Shown here piece by piece: positions 17,638 through 25,812 of a stretch of 64,000 bases of DNA. The DNA is taken from NCBI GenBank assembly GCA_021825925.1, contig JAKAFP010000004.1, forward strand, positions 310,001 to 374,000, given 5' to 3'. A program made the position numbers and the translations under genes. The stretch comes from Chloroflexota bacterium (GTDB taxonomy: Bacteria; Chloroflexota; Anaerolineae; Anaerolineales; Anaerolineaceae). Position 1 is the stretch's first letter. Every line of letters starts with the position of its first letter. A model generated the notes under the pieces. The model saw only the letters and a program-made list of their open reading frames with translations, was not told the DNA's origin and ran no database searches.

Positions 17638-17711
17638 TCCGAGAACAGAGAACTGAGAACCGTCAAACCGCTATCTGCTCTCTGCTCTCGGCTCTCGGTT
17701 CTCGGTTCTAG
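17638..17711. repeat. Heptad GAGAACN-type repeats in inverted arms
   Basis: The left arm holds three tandem 7 bp units (CCGAGAA, CAGAGAA, CTGAGAA). The right arm, in reverse, holds about five related units (GAACCGA, GAACCGA, GAGCCGA, GAGCAGA, GAGCAG). They can pair into a long imperfect hairpin just after the GntR gene. There is no T-run, so it is not a standard terminator. Confidence 0.6.
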
Positions 17712-17795
17712 ACTCACGATATACGATTCACAAATCACGAATTTCCATCATTAGAAAAAATTAATGTAGAATTAATTCCACTTATGACTAAAGTC

Positions 17796-17827
17796 TACCG
17801 ATAATAAACGTGGGACTTTTATCGGTA
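17796..17827. promoter_or_regulatory. Inverted-repeat operator candidate upstream of the corrinoid operon
   Basis: TACCGATAA (17796-17804) and TTATCGGTA (17819-17827) are perfect 9 bp arms with 14 nt between them, 60 bp before the corrinoid protein ATG. CATAAT (17833-17838) follows 5 nt later as a -10 candidate. GAATTAATTC (17769-17778) is a second small palindrome upstream. Confidence 0.5.
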
Positions 17828-17887
17828 TTCCACATAATTTAATATCCGGTTATCATTGAACCCTAACTTTATAGTTGAGGAGCCGGT

Positions 17888-18529
17888 ATGGAAAAGATCG
17901 TCAAAGAAATTTATGACGCCGTGGTCAACGGCAACGCCAGCGGGGTAAAAACCAAGGTTCAGGCCGCGCTGGATGCAGGCGTTAATATCGAGTCTCTTTT
18001 AAATGAGGGCATGATCGCCCCCATGAAAGAGGTCGGCCAGCTCTTTGAATCCGGGGAATATTTCGTCCCCGAGATGCTGATTGCCGCGCGCGCCATGCAA
18101 GCCGGCATGACCCTCATCCGTCCCGTGCTGCTCGCCCAGGATATCAAGCCCATCGGCAAGGTCGTGATCGGCACCGTCAAAGGGGACCTGCACGACATCG
18201 GCAAGAACCTGGTGAGCATGATGCTCGAAGGCGCCGGTTTTGAAATGGTTGACCTCGGTACGGATGTATCCCCCGAAAAATTTGTTGAAGCCATCCAGGC
18301 TCACCAGCCTGATATCGTGGGCATCTCTGCCCTGCTGACCACCACCATGACCAACATGGATGCCACCCTGCGCTACTTTGAAGAACACAAGGTTCGCGAC
18401 CAGGTGAAGGTGATCATCGGCGGCGCGCCGGTGACCCAGGCTTACGCCAACACCATTGGCGCCGACGGCTACGCCCCCGACGCCAACCAGGCCGCCGCGC
18501 TTGCCCGCCAATTGATGGGGGCGGATTAA
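17888..18529 (+). CDS. Corrinoid (B12-binding) methyltransferase protein, MtgC/MtbC type
   Basis: 213 aa. Residues 1-85 form the helical B12-binding cap (ALDAGVNIESLLNEGMIAPM, VPEMLIAARAMQAG). Residues 90-213 form the Rossmann cobalamin domain with the DLHDIGKNL motif (about residue 102), whose histidine ligates cobalt, followed by GISALLTTTM and the IGGAPV segment. Such proteins shuttle methyl groups between a substrate methyltransferase and a second methyltransferase to THF or CoM. DUF1638 and a corrinoid-activating protein follow in the same operon, but no methyltransferase gene is present here. A good GAGGAG ribosome site precedes the ATG. Confidence 0.9.
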   Translation: MEKIVKEIYDAVVNGNASGVKTKVQAALDAGVNIESLLNEGMIAPMKEVGQLFESGEYFVPEMLIAARAMQAGMTLIRPVLLAQDIKPIGKVVIGTVKGDLHDIGKNLVSMMLEGAGFEMVDLGTDVSPEKFVEAIQAHQPDIVGISALLTTTMTNMDATLRYFEEHKVRDQVKVIIGGAPVTQAYANTIGADGYAPDANQAAALARQLMGAD

Positions 18530-18543
18530 CAGAAAGAGAGTCT

Positions 18544-19296
18544 TTGAGCCGCTATTTGTGCATCGCCTGTGAAGTCTTTGCGCGGCCGCTTTATTCGCTG
18601 GCTGCCACCTCGCCGAATGTCATTGACATTCAGCTGGTACAACGCAGCCTGCACGATGAACCCAACAAAATGCGGCCCAAGTTACAGAAGAAAATAGACA
18701 TGATGGAAGAACGCGGCTACGATGCCGTGGTGCTGGGCTACGGATTGTGCGGCAACGGCACCCTTGGGCTGCAGGCCCGTTCCGTTCCGCTCGTCATCCC
18801 CCGCGTGCACGACTGCATCGGCATGCTGCTCGGCGACCCCAAGCGCTACGCGGATGAATTTGAGAAAACCCCCGGCACTTACTGGTTCACCCAGGATTTC
18901 GCCGAACGCTCGGATGAAGAAGGCAAGTTCCGCAGCCTCGGCCCCATCCCAGACGAGGCGCTGGCCAAACAGTACGACGTCTTCGTCACCCAATACGGAA
19001 AAGACAACGCAGAATACCTGATAGAGACTCTTGGAAGCTGGCAACGGCGTTACAAACGGGCCGCCTTTTTGGATATGGGTGTGCTCGAGCCTGACGGCTA
19101 CCGCACCAAACTCGAAACGGATTCGGAACGTTACGACTGGGCTTTTGAGACCATCACCGGCGACCTCAAGATTTTGCGCGGATTGCTGAACGGCGATTGG
19201 GCGCAAAAAGACACCAAAAACTACATCGTCATCCCCCCCGGCAGCAGCGTGGATATCACCTACGACAAACATGTCTTTCGATGCACGCCAGGATGA
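18544..19296 (+). CDS. DUF1638 domain protein
   Basis: 250 aa starting at TTG (18544), chosen because AAAGAGAG precedes it and the family-typical N-terminus (YLCIACEVFARPLY) begins directly after. Conserved DUF1638 elements visible are VVLGYGLCGNGTLGL, RVHDCIGMLLG and a late DMGVLE segment; cysteines in the first two could bind a metal. DUF1638 genes are found next to corrinoid proteins and uroporphyrinogen-decarboxylase-type methyltransferases in anaerobes, but function is unknown. It lies 14 nt after the corrinoid gene and overlaps the next gene by 4 bp (ATGA), so the three are one operon. Confidence 0.82.
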   Translation: MSRYLCIACEVFARPLYSLAATSPNVIDIQLVQRSLHDEPNKMRPKLQKKIDMMEERGYDAVVLGYGLCGNGTLGLQARSVPLVIPRVHDCIGMLLGDPKRYADEFEKTPGTYWFTQDFAERSDEEGKFRSLGPIPDEALAKQYDVFVTQYGKDNAEYLIETLGSWQRRYKRAAFLDMGVLEPDGYRTKLETDSERYDWAFETITGDLKILRGLLNGDWAQKDTKNYIVIPPGSSVDITYDKHVFRCTPG

Positions 19297-21110
19297 ACAC
19301 TCCGCAACAGATCGAATTGATCATTGAACCCTCCGGCCGCAAGCTCAATCTGCCCGCCGGCGCCAACCTGCTGCAAGCCGCGCGCGAAGCCGGCCTGGCG
19401 GTTAATGCTGTGTGCGGCGGCAACGGCACCTGCGGCTCTTGCAAAGTCAAGCTGATCAGCGGGGAATTCTCGGGCATCACCCCCAAAGAAACCTTATTAC
19501 GCCAAAAAGGCAGCCTGCCCTCCGACGAGCGCCTGGCCTGCCTGACCACCGCCCTTTCGGATGGCAAAATCCACTTTAGGCCTGAGTCACTGGCCTCGGC
19601 GCAGCGACTGCAGCTTGAAGGGGAACTCAATGTGATCGCCCTCAACCCGGCAGTCAAGCGCCTCGATATTGACCTTTCCACCGATCTATCCGGCCAAAAA
19701 CTCTCGGCTGCTGAATCCGTGCGAGAAACAATCAAGGTCAACGGTTACCTGCTCACCGATCTGCCTGAATCCATGCTGCCCATGCTCACCACCCTATTGG
19801 AGGAACACCAGCAAAAAGTCTCAATCGTGCTGCACGGCCAGCAGATCGTCGCCGCCCTGCCCCCGGACCAGCACATGCTCGGTTTGGCTGTGGATCTCGG
19901 CACGACCAAGCTAGCTGCTTACCTGGTGGACCTTGAAACCGGTCAAACACTGGCTTCCGGCGGCGCGCTCAATCCGCAGGTGGCTTATGGAGAAGACGTC
20001 ATCAGCCGCATCCAATACGCGGATGAGCACACAGACGGTGCCGTGACATTGCAAAAAGCCGTTATCGAATGCATCAACGCACTTGCCGCGGAGTTGACCG
20101 CCAAACTTGGCCTGACCTCCGCCGCCATTGTGGACGCGGTGATCGCCGGCAACACCGCCATGCACCACCTGCTGGCCGGGCTGCCCGTTCACAATCTGGG
20201 CACCGCCCCCTACCATCCCTCGCAGGTGGACGCCATGATCATGACCGCGAACGGGATCGGATTGAAACTGGCGGAGAACGCCTCCGTTTATCTGCCGCCC
20301 AACATTGCCGGCTTTGTCGGCGGAGATCACATTGCCATGCTGCTGGCCACCCGCGCCAGGCACACCCTCAAAACCGTGCTGGCACTGGATATCGGCACCA
20401 ACACCGAGATCAGCCTGCTGCACAAGGGCAGGCACCTGGCCTGTTCCTGCGCCTCCGGGCCGGCCTTCGAGGGCGCCCACATCCGCAGCGGATTGCGCGC
20501 CGTGCCGGGCGCCATTGAACGTGCCTTCATTGACGGCAGCGAGGTCAAGCTGCAAACGATTGAAGATCAAGCGCCGGTCGGTATCTGCGGTTCGGGCATT
20601 CTGGATACCGTGGCCGAACTTCGCCGAAATGATCTCATTGATCAGCGCGGCGCTTTTAATAAGGAAGACCCGCGCCTGACCATGAATGGTGGACAGCCGG
20701 AGTTCATGCTGGTGCCCGCGGAACACAGCGCCACCGGGCACGCCATCAGTCTCAACCGCCAAGACGTGCAGGAGATCCAACTTGCCAAGGCCGCCATCCG
20801 TTCGGGGATAGAAGTGCTGCTGCGTGAAGCGGATTGCAGCGCCGAGGAAATTGATCTCTTTTGGGTAGCCGGCGCCTTCGGCACCTATCTGGATCTGACC
20901 AACTGCCAGCGCATCGGCATGTTCCCGACTCTTCCGCTCAAGCGCTTCAGGCAGGTGGGCAACGCCGCCGGCAGTGGCGCGCGTGAATTGCTTGTCTCGA
21001 TTGACAAACGTGCTGAAGCTGAATCCATGCTGGAGCACATCGAATACGTGGAACTGACCACCGTCAAGGATTATGTCGAGTTCTATATGGACGCCATCGG
21101 TTTGGAATAA
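19293..21110 (+). CDS. Corrinoid activation/regeneration protein (2Fe-2S plus ASKHA ATPase, RamA/RACE-like)
   Basis: 605 aa from the ATG that overlaps the DUF1638 stop. The N-terminal ferredoxin domain carries CGGNGTCGSCKVKL and a later RLACLT, giving four cysteines for a [2Fe-2S] cluster. After a linker comes the DUF4445/ASKHA ATP-binding domain with LGLAVDLGTTKLAAYLVD (about residue 197), VLALDIGTNTEISL and ICGSGILDTVAEL. Such proteins reduce inactive cob(II)alamin to cob(I)alamin on corrinoid proteins using ATP. Its client is almost certainly the product of 17888-18529. The family is usually 600-650 aa, so this one is complete. Confidence 0.9.
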   Translation: MNTPQQIELIIEPSGRKLNLPAGANLLQAAREAGLAVNAVCGGNGTCGSCKVKLISGEFSGITPKETLLRQKGSLPSDERLACLTTALSDGKIHFRPESLASAQRLQLEGELNVIALNPAVKRLDIDLSTDLSGQKLSAAESVRETIKVNGYLLTDLPESMLPMLTTLLEEHQQKVSIVLHGQQIVAALPPDQHMLGLAVDLGTTKLAAYLVDLETGQTLASGGALNPQVAYGEDVISRIQYADEHTDGAVTLQKAVIECINALAAELTAKLGLTSAAIVDAVIAGNTAMHHLLAGLPVHNLGTAPYHPSQVDAMIMTANGIGLKLAENASVYLPPNIAGFVGGDHIAMLLATRARHTLKTVLALDIGTNTEISLLHKGRHLACSCASGPAFEGAHIRSGLRAVPGAIERAFIDGSEVKLQTIEDQAPVGICGSGILDTVAELRRNDLIDQRGAFNKEDPRLTMNGGQPEFMLVPAEHSATGHAISLNRQDVQEIQLAKAAIRSGIEVLLREADCSAEEIDLFWVAGAFGTYLDLTNCQRIGMFPTLPLKRFRQVGNAAGSGARELLVSIDKRAEAESMLEHIEYVELTTVKDYVEFYMDAIGLE

Positions 21111-21202
21111 AATACAGTTTAGGTTTACCCCCCACTTGTGGATTAGTCATTAATTATTGGTGTGTGATACTTCCTGGAGTCACCGCGTATTAATTATTAA
21201 CC

Positions 21203-21742
21203 ATGAAAAACATCAATACATTTGATCATTTCATTCTTCCAACAGACATCGAAATAGACTGGCAAGTAGTCTACACAGAATCCGTCCCCAGAGTCTTCCA
21301 CTATTTTTGTTATAAAGTCGGCGACATCCAACTTGCAGAAGACCTCACTGCTGCAACCTTCGAAAAAGCGTGGAAAAATCGCAATAAGTTCAAGCCGTCC
21401 ATTGGACAACCTCACGCATGGATCATCGGAATTGCCCGAAACGTCTCAGCCGACCACTTTCGCAGGGACCATCGAGATCTCTCCATGGAAGACCTACCTG
21501 AATCATTAGAGGCTGCCAATAAAGAGGATGAGATCCAAAAAAAGTTAGACTTTCAAATCATCCTCGCTTTGTTGAACCGATATCCTCAACGCGAAAGAGA
21601 ATTGATCAACCTGAAATATGGCGCCGAATTAAACAACCGGCAAATTGCGCATTTGACCGGGTTAAGTGAATCGAATGTGGGAACCATCCTGCAAAGAGTG
21701 GTCGAAAAACTTGGCAAGGATTGGGAGAAAAACCATGAATGA
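21203..21742 (+). CDS. ECF-type RNA polymerase sigma factor
   Basis: 179 aa. Region 2 is seen in YTESVPRVFHYFCYKVGD-like residues 25-45 followed by AEDLTAATFEKAWKN and PHAWIIGIARNVSADHFR. Region 4 is seen in RERELINLKYGAELNNRQIA with HLTGLSESNVGTILQRVVEK as helix-turn-helix. Its stop overlaps the start of the next gene by 8 bp, so the downstream membrane protein is co-expressed and could act as its anti-sigma or target, although no anti-sigma motif is visible in it. The ATG has only a poor ribosome site. Confidence 0.9.
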   Translation: MKNINTFDHFILPTDIEIDWQVVYTESVPRVFHYFCYKVGDIQLAEDLTAATFEKAWKNRNKFKPSIGQPHAWIIGIARNVSADHFRRDHRDLSMEDLPESLEAANKEDEIQKKLDFQIILALLNRYPQRERELINLKYGAELNNRQIAHLTGLSESNVGTILQRVVEKLGKDWEKNHE

Positions 21743-22502
21743 TAATTTCCTGTTCGATAACCGCCCCCCCATTAATCAAAATTTCTCTGATCACCTCTTT
21801 CAAAGGTTGTCAGCCAATTATCCTAACAAGGAGGATAAATTGAATACTGCTGTGTATTCACGAAAATTCAAATGGCAATACGCATTAGCCATATTCATTG
21901 TCACATTGGGTCTATTGTTCACATTTTCTGCACCTGTACGTGCCAAAGCCTCGGATGTACTACGGGTAATTTCGGGATTTATCTTTCAAAAACGGGAAAA
22001 CAGTCCACTGAAGGATCTTGATTTATCAAAAGCAACGGTATACCCTGTTGAGACTTTGGCATTAGCCGAATTGATGAAAAACCCACCCTTCCCGTTTGGT
22101 ATACCCGCCTGGGTTCCTGAAGGATACCTTCTAAATGAATCGGTTGGCTTTTCGACATCATGGGTCATGTTGGAATGGAGCAACCCCAATTTCACCAGTT
22201 ATAGTCTGACTATTCAAAAAGACTATGGAGACCTTCAACTTGCGATCGGAGGATATGATACTGAAGCTATCACCATCAATGGACAGCCGGGGTATCTCCT
22301 CCGCGGTAATTGGAATGCAGAAGGGAAGTGGGATGCCTCTCTGGGGATTGAAATTGGCTGGAATTTGGATGGCCGGTTCTACCGGTTAAATTTTAGACAA
22401 GTTGACCCGACTACACATGCCATTGTCCCGCTCACAGCAAACATGGATGGCATTCTCAAAGAGCTAAAGCGAATGGCTGAATCCATCAAGACCCAAAATT
22501 AG
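21735..22502 (+). CDS. Membrane-anchored DUF4367-like protein, possible anti-sigma partner
   Basis: 255 aa from the ATG at 21735, which overlaps the sigma factor stop. An N-terminal cytoplasmic stretch of about 45 residues (with LFQRLSANYPNKEDKL) precedes one transmembrane helix (YALAIFIVTLGLLFTFSAPV, about 52-71). The extracytoplasmic part resembles DUF4367 (GIPAWVPEGYLL, LTIQKDYG, INGQPGYLL, FRQVDPTT). This topology and gene pairing match membrane regulators of ECF sigma factors. The cytoplasmic part is short and lacks a zinc motif, so the anti-sigma role is inference. Confidence 0.65.
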   Translation: MNDNFLFDNRPPINQNFSDHLFQRLSANYPNKEDKLNTAVYSRKFKWQYALAIFIVTLGLLFTFSAPVRAKASDVLRVISGFIFQKRENSPLKDLDLSKATVYPVETLALAELMKNPPFPFGIPAWVPEGYLLNESVGFSTSWVMLEWSNPNFTSYSLTIQKDYGDLQLAIGGYDTEAITINGQPGYLLRGNWNAEGKWDASLGIEIGWNLDGRFYRLNFRQVDPTTHAIVPLTANMDGILKELKRMAESIKTQN

Positions 22503-22524
22503 CCACACGAGAGTAAAACCAAAA

Positions 22525-22556
22525 CAAAGGATGTTGACTACGGTCAGCATCCTTTG
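22525..22556 (+). terminator. Hairpin terminator after the sigma factor operon
   Basis: A 14 bp stem (CAAAGGATGTTGAC with GTCAGCATCCTTTG, one G-T pair) and 4 nt loop, 22 nt after the stop at 22502. The following TCATATAT is only moderately T-rich. Confidence 0.7.
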
Positions 22557-22666
22557 TCATATATACCAAATCTATACCCACCGTTCCTCCCCCTTTCTTA
22601 CAATTCAAACATCAAATCGCTGTATCCCATACAGCCAAATCTATTGTTTGAAATCAGGAGAACGGA

Positions 22667-24679
22667 ATGAAAAAGATATTTACAGCATTCATCACCATGA
22701 TGCTCATTTTGACCATGGCAGCCTGTTCGAGTACGGCCAGTGTGGCCACCTCGTCCGCGGCGCAAGTGCAAGCCACTGCAGTGGTCGTGGATGCCTCAAC
22801 CCAATCCACCACGGTGGATACGGCTGCGACAACTTCCAATTCAACATCCGCAGTTACCGCAGACTTGAGCGCCACCCATGAATCCGCGGAGGATTACAGC
22901 TGGGATGCCGCCTCGGAGGTAGCCATCGCACTCAACAACGACAGCATCACCGTGAACGGCGCGGGCGCTTCGGCTGCCGGCAGTGTCGTCACCATCACAA
23001 CCGCGGGCAATTACCGCATCAGCGGCATATTAAGCGATGGGCAGATCGTGGTGGACAGCGCGGATGAAGGTACTGTCAGGTTGATCCTCGACGGCGCCAA
23101 CATCAGCAGTTCAACCAGCTCAGCCATTAACGTGATCAACGCCAAGAAAGTAGTGATCGTACTGGCCGACAACAGCCAGAACAGCGTTTCAGACGCCTCC
23201 ACTTATGTCTATGCCAGCGCGGATGAAACAGAACCCAACGCAGCCATTTTCAGCAGCGCTGACCTCACCTTTTACGGCAACGGTTCGCTGACCGTCAACG
23301 GCAACACCAACGACGGCATTGCCAGCAAAGACGGATTAATTATCGCGAGCGGCAATATCACCGTCAACGCCGTGGATGACGGCATCCGCGGCAAGGATTA
23401 CCTGGTGGTCAAAAGCGGCGCCATAACAGTTAACGCTGGCGGTGACGGTTTGAAATCCGACAACGCTGAAGACGCCACCAAGGGCTACATCCAGGTGGAA
23501 GGCGGCACGTTCAACATCACTGCCGGTGCAGACAGTCTGGATGCGGTCAGCAACGTCCTGATCAACAACGGCGATCTCACCCTCACCAGCGGCGGCGGCA
23601 GCAGCGCCACTTTGGCCGCGGATGCATCCGCCAAGGGCATCAAGTCCGATGCGGCCATCACCATCAACAACGGCTCCTTCCGCATTGATTCAGCGGATGA
23701 TGCTGTGCACGCCAATGTGAGCCTGGTGGTCAATGGCGGCAGTTTCACCATCGCCACCGGCGACGACGGCATGCACGCAGATGCCACCCTCACCATCAAT
23801 GCTGGCGACATCCAGATCACCCGATCTTATGAAGGTATCGAAAGCGCCGTGATCACCATCAACGACGGCAACATCCATGTGGTTTCAAGTGACGACGGTA
23901 TCAACGGCGCCGGCGGTGTGGATGGTTCAGGTACCATGCAAGGGTTCGGCGGCGGTATGGGCGGGGGCGGAACACGTCCCGGCAACAGACCCGGTGGAAT
24001 GGGTCAGGGTACACCCCCTGACGGTGCACCTGCAGCCAATGCTGACGGTATTCAAATGCAGCCGCCTGCGGCAGCCGACGGTACAACCCTGGACCAATCC
24101 GCGTTGCCCAGCACGACCAATACGAATGCTGACACCTTCGCCACAACAGGCAGCTACTTCCTCTATATCAACGGCGGAACCATCGTGGTGGACGCCAACG
24201 GCGATGGCATTGACGTGAACGGCGGCATCGAAATGACCGATGGTGTGGTGTTGGTCAACGGACCGACAAATGACGGTAACGCTGCACTCGATTTCGACTC
24301 CGGATTCAAAGTCTCGGGTGGTTTGCTGGTGGCAGTGGGTAGTTCTGGCATGGCGCATACGTTGAGCACCACCTCAACCCAGAATTCCGTGTTGGTGAAC
24401 ATGACCTCCGCTCAATCAGCCGGCACCTTGATCAACGTGCAGAACAGCGCCGGCGAGAACATCATCACCTTCACGCCCACCAAGAACTATCAATCCTTGA
24501 CCTTGTCTTCACCCAGCCTGGTTACAGGCGGCGAATACACCGTCTCGGTCGGCGGGTCGTCCACGGGCACAGCGGTGGATAATCTGATCCTTGACGGAAC
24601 GTATTCAGGCGGCTCAAGTGTAGGCAGTTTCACCATCTCTAGTGTTGTATCCCTGCTCGGATCTGAGGGAAGGAGATAA
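22667..24679 (+). CDS. DUF4353-type carbohydrate-binding domain lipoprotein
   Basis: 670 aa. The signal peptide ends in the lipobox TMAAC (Cys about residue 20). Residues 70-430 contain many short repeats built on ITVNAxGDGxx, VNGGSFTI, INNGSFRIDSADDAVHA and DGIRGKDYLVVKSG, typical of DUF4353 (carbohydrate-binding domain) beta-helical surface proteins. A Gly/Pro-rich insert (GGGMGGGGTRPGNRPGG, about 425-445) separates the last part. AGGAG precedes the ATG. In many bacteria such genes sit beside VTC, DUF4956 and CotH-type genes, as here. A strong terminator follows at 24713, so it is transcribed apart from VTC. Role: cell-surface protein of unknown ligand. Confidence 0.8.
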   Translation: MKKIFTAFITMMLILTMAACSSTASVATSSAAQVQATAVVVDASTQSTTVDTAATTSNSTSAVTADLSATHESAEDYSWDAASEVAIALNNDSITVNGAGASAAGSVVTITTAGNYRISGILSDGQIVVDSADEGTVRLILDGANISSSTSSAINVINAKKVVIVLADNSQNSVSDASTYVYASADETEPNAAIFSSADLTFYGNGSLTVNGNTNDGIASKDGLIIASGNITVNAVDDGIRGKDYLVVKSGAITVNAGGDGLKSDNAEDATKGYIQVEGGTFNITAGADSLDAVSNVLINNGDLTLTSGGGSSATLAADASAKGIKSDAAITINNGSFRIDSADDAVHANVSLVVNGGSFTIATGDDGMHADATLTINAGDIQITRSYEGIESAVITINDGNIHVVSSDDGINGAGGVDGSGTMQGFGGGMGGGGTRPGNRPGGMGQGTPPDGAPAANADGIQMQPPAAADGTTLDQSALPSTTNTNADTFATTGSYFLYINGGTIVVDANGDGIDVNGGIEMTDGVVLVNGPTNDGNAALDFDSGFKVSGGLLVAVGSSGMAHTLSTTSTQNSVLVNMTSAQSAGTLINVQNSAGENIITFTPTKNYQSLTLSSPSLVTGGEYTVSVGGSSTGTAVDNLILDGTYSGGSSVGSFTISSVVSLLGSEGRR

Positions 24680-24712
24680 CGCCCCCCTTCTTGAGACAAC
24701 AGATCCATAAAG

Positions 24713-24741
24713 GTGCCGCCAGTCTTGGCGGCACTTTTTAT
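24713..24741 (+). terminator. Rho-independent terminator of the DUF4353 gene
   Basis: GTGCCGCCA (24713-24721), GTCT loop, TGGCGGCAC (24726-24734), then TTTTTAT. A canonical 9 bp GC-rich stem with U-tract. Confidence 0.93.
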
Positions 24742-24774
24742 ATCTCTCGCGAAGTCGCAAAGGGCGCAAAGAAA
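24741..24774. repeat. Dispersed GCGAAG/GCAAAG element arm
   Basis: TATCTCTCGCGAAG followed by TCGCAAAGGGCGCAAAG is related to both arms of the element at 10604-10850 (TCTCGCAAAGGACGCGAAGA and its inverse). It sits in the 280 bp gap before the VTC gene. Confidence 0.5.
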
Positions 24775-24835
24775 ACAATTCTTTGAAAGCCGTTGAATTA
24801 CGGCACCCTTATCAAAAATAACAATGAGCCTGGCG

Positions 24836-24869
24836 CAGAACCCTGCGGTGTTCAAACCGCGGGGTTCTG
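24836..24869. promoter_or_regulatory. Hairpin in the leader of the VTC operon
   Basis: CAGAACCCTGCGGT and ACCGCGGGGTTCTG form a 14 bp stem (one G-T pair) with a 6 nt loop, about 90 nt before the VTC start. No U-tract follows. It resembles the stems of the terminators at 43278 and 49405 (CCCGCGG cores), so it may be an attenuator or a copied terminator stem. Confidence 0.45.
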
Positions 24870-24957
24870 GTATCTCACCCTATACGAGATATATACCACT
24901 CAAAAACCCTTAAAAAGTATCATGGACACATCGAAACACACACTGTTGGAGACTTTA

Positions 24958-25812
24958 ATGATGACACACGTATCGGTAAATCAAATGATCACCAGACCCC
25001 AGCCATGGGTGGTGGCGCAAAATGAACCTGTCTACCTCAATCCAAAAAATACGCTGGCAGGTTCCATCGAACAATTCGCACCCATCAGCCTGGCTGAGAT
25101 GGATGCAGTGGCTTTGCAGGACAGAATGGACCAAAAATTTCTTATCACCCGCGAACAATTGATCAGCATTCTGCAATCGGTGCACGCGGACTACCGGGTA
25201 TTAACCATCAATCAAAAAGCCTTGAACGCTTATCGCACGCTCTATTTTGACACCGCTGATTACAAACTTTACAAACTGCATGTGAACCAATGCGCGGAGC
25301 GTTACAAGGTAAGGCTGCGCGAGTACTTGAACGGACACGAGTCCTTTTTGGAGGTCAAACACAAGACCCGCAAGGACCGCACCATCAAGGACCGGATTGC
25401 TGCAACCGGGACAAGCGACTGTTTCAGGGCCGAAGCTGGAAAATGGATCAAAAAACATTATCCGTTTGACGCCCAGGAGTTGGAGCCCAAGATCTGGAAC
25501 ACCTTCACCCGCGTCACCCTGGTCAATCGTCTGAACCCCGAGAGGATCACAATTGACACCAACCTTTTCTTCTCCACCAATGAAAGATACGTCAATCTGG
25601 CAGGGCTGGTGGTGGTCGAAGTGAAAACCGGATCAAAATTCAAGGCATCCCCGTTTATGGCAGAAATGGAACGCAGACGGATTCACCCCCAGGGATTCAG
25701 CAAGTACTGCATGGGGATTTCCATGCTTTGTGACAACGTTAAAAAGAACGAGATGAAAGAAAAAATTTTGATGATGGAAAAAATAACCAAGGGAGTAGAA
25801 ATTCATGGATGA
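24958..25812 (+). CDS. VTC-domain protein (polyphosphate polymerase-like)
   Basis: 284 aa from ATG 24958 (GGAG 6 nt upstream); the frame is open further upstream, but that leader has no ribosome site. The VTC tunnel-fold is indicated by RMDQKFLITREQL, YRTLYFDTADYKLY, RYKVRLREYLNGHESFLEVKHK (given here in part), RVTLVNRLNPERITIDTNL and VVVEVKTG, with the basic and acidic residues that line the polyphosphate tunnel. In yeast Vtc4 this fold makes polyphosphate from ATP; bacterial homologues are paired with DUF4956 proteins. The end overlaps the DUF4956 gene by 8 bp. Confidence 0.87.
   Translation: MMTHVSVNQMITRPQPWVVAQNEPVYLNPKNTLAGSIEQFAPISLAEMDAVALQDRMDQKFLITREQLISILQSVHADYRVLTINQKALNAYRTLYFDTADYKLYKLHVNQCAERYKVRLREYLNGHESFLEVKHKTRKDRTIKDRIAATGTSDCFRAEAGKWIKKHYPFDAQELEPKIWNTFTRVTLVNRLNPERITIDTNLFFSTNERYVNLAGLVVVEVKTGSKFKASPFMAEMERRRIHPQGFSKYCMGISMLCDNVKKNEMKEKILMMEKITKGVEIHG

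Noticed and set aside
17640..17887. Cobalamin riboswitch before the corrinoid operon
   Set aside because: No B12-box or the conserved core is visible; only short inverted repeats that fit a protein operator better.
19911..21038. Minus-strand ORF of 375 aa opposite the corrinoid activation gene
   Set aside because: Antisense shadow in GC-rich codons. The plus strand has ferredoxin and ASKHA motifs; the minus translation has none.
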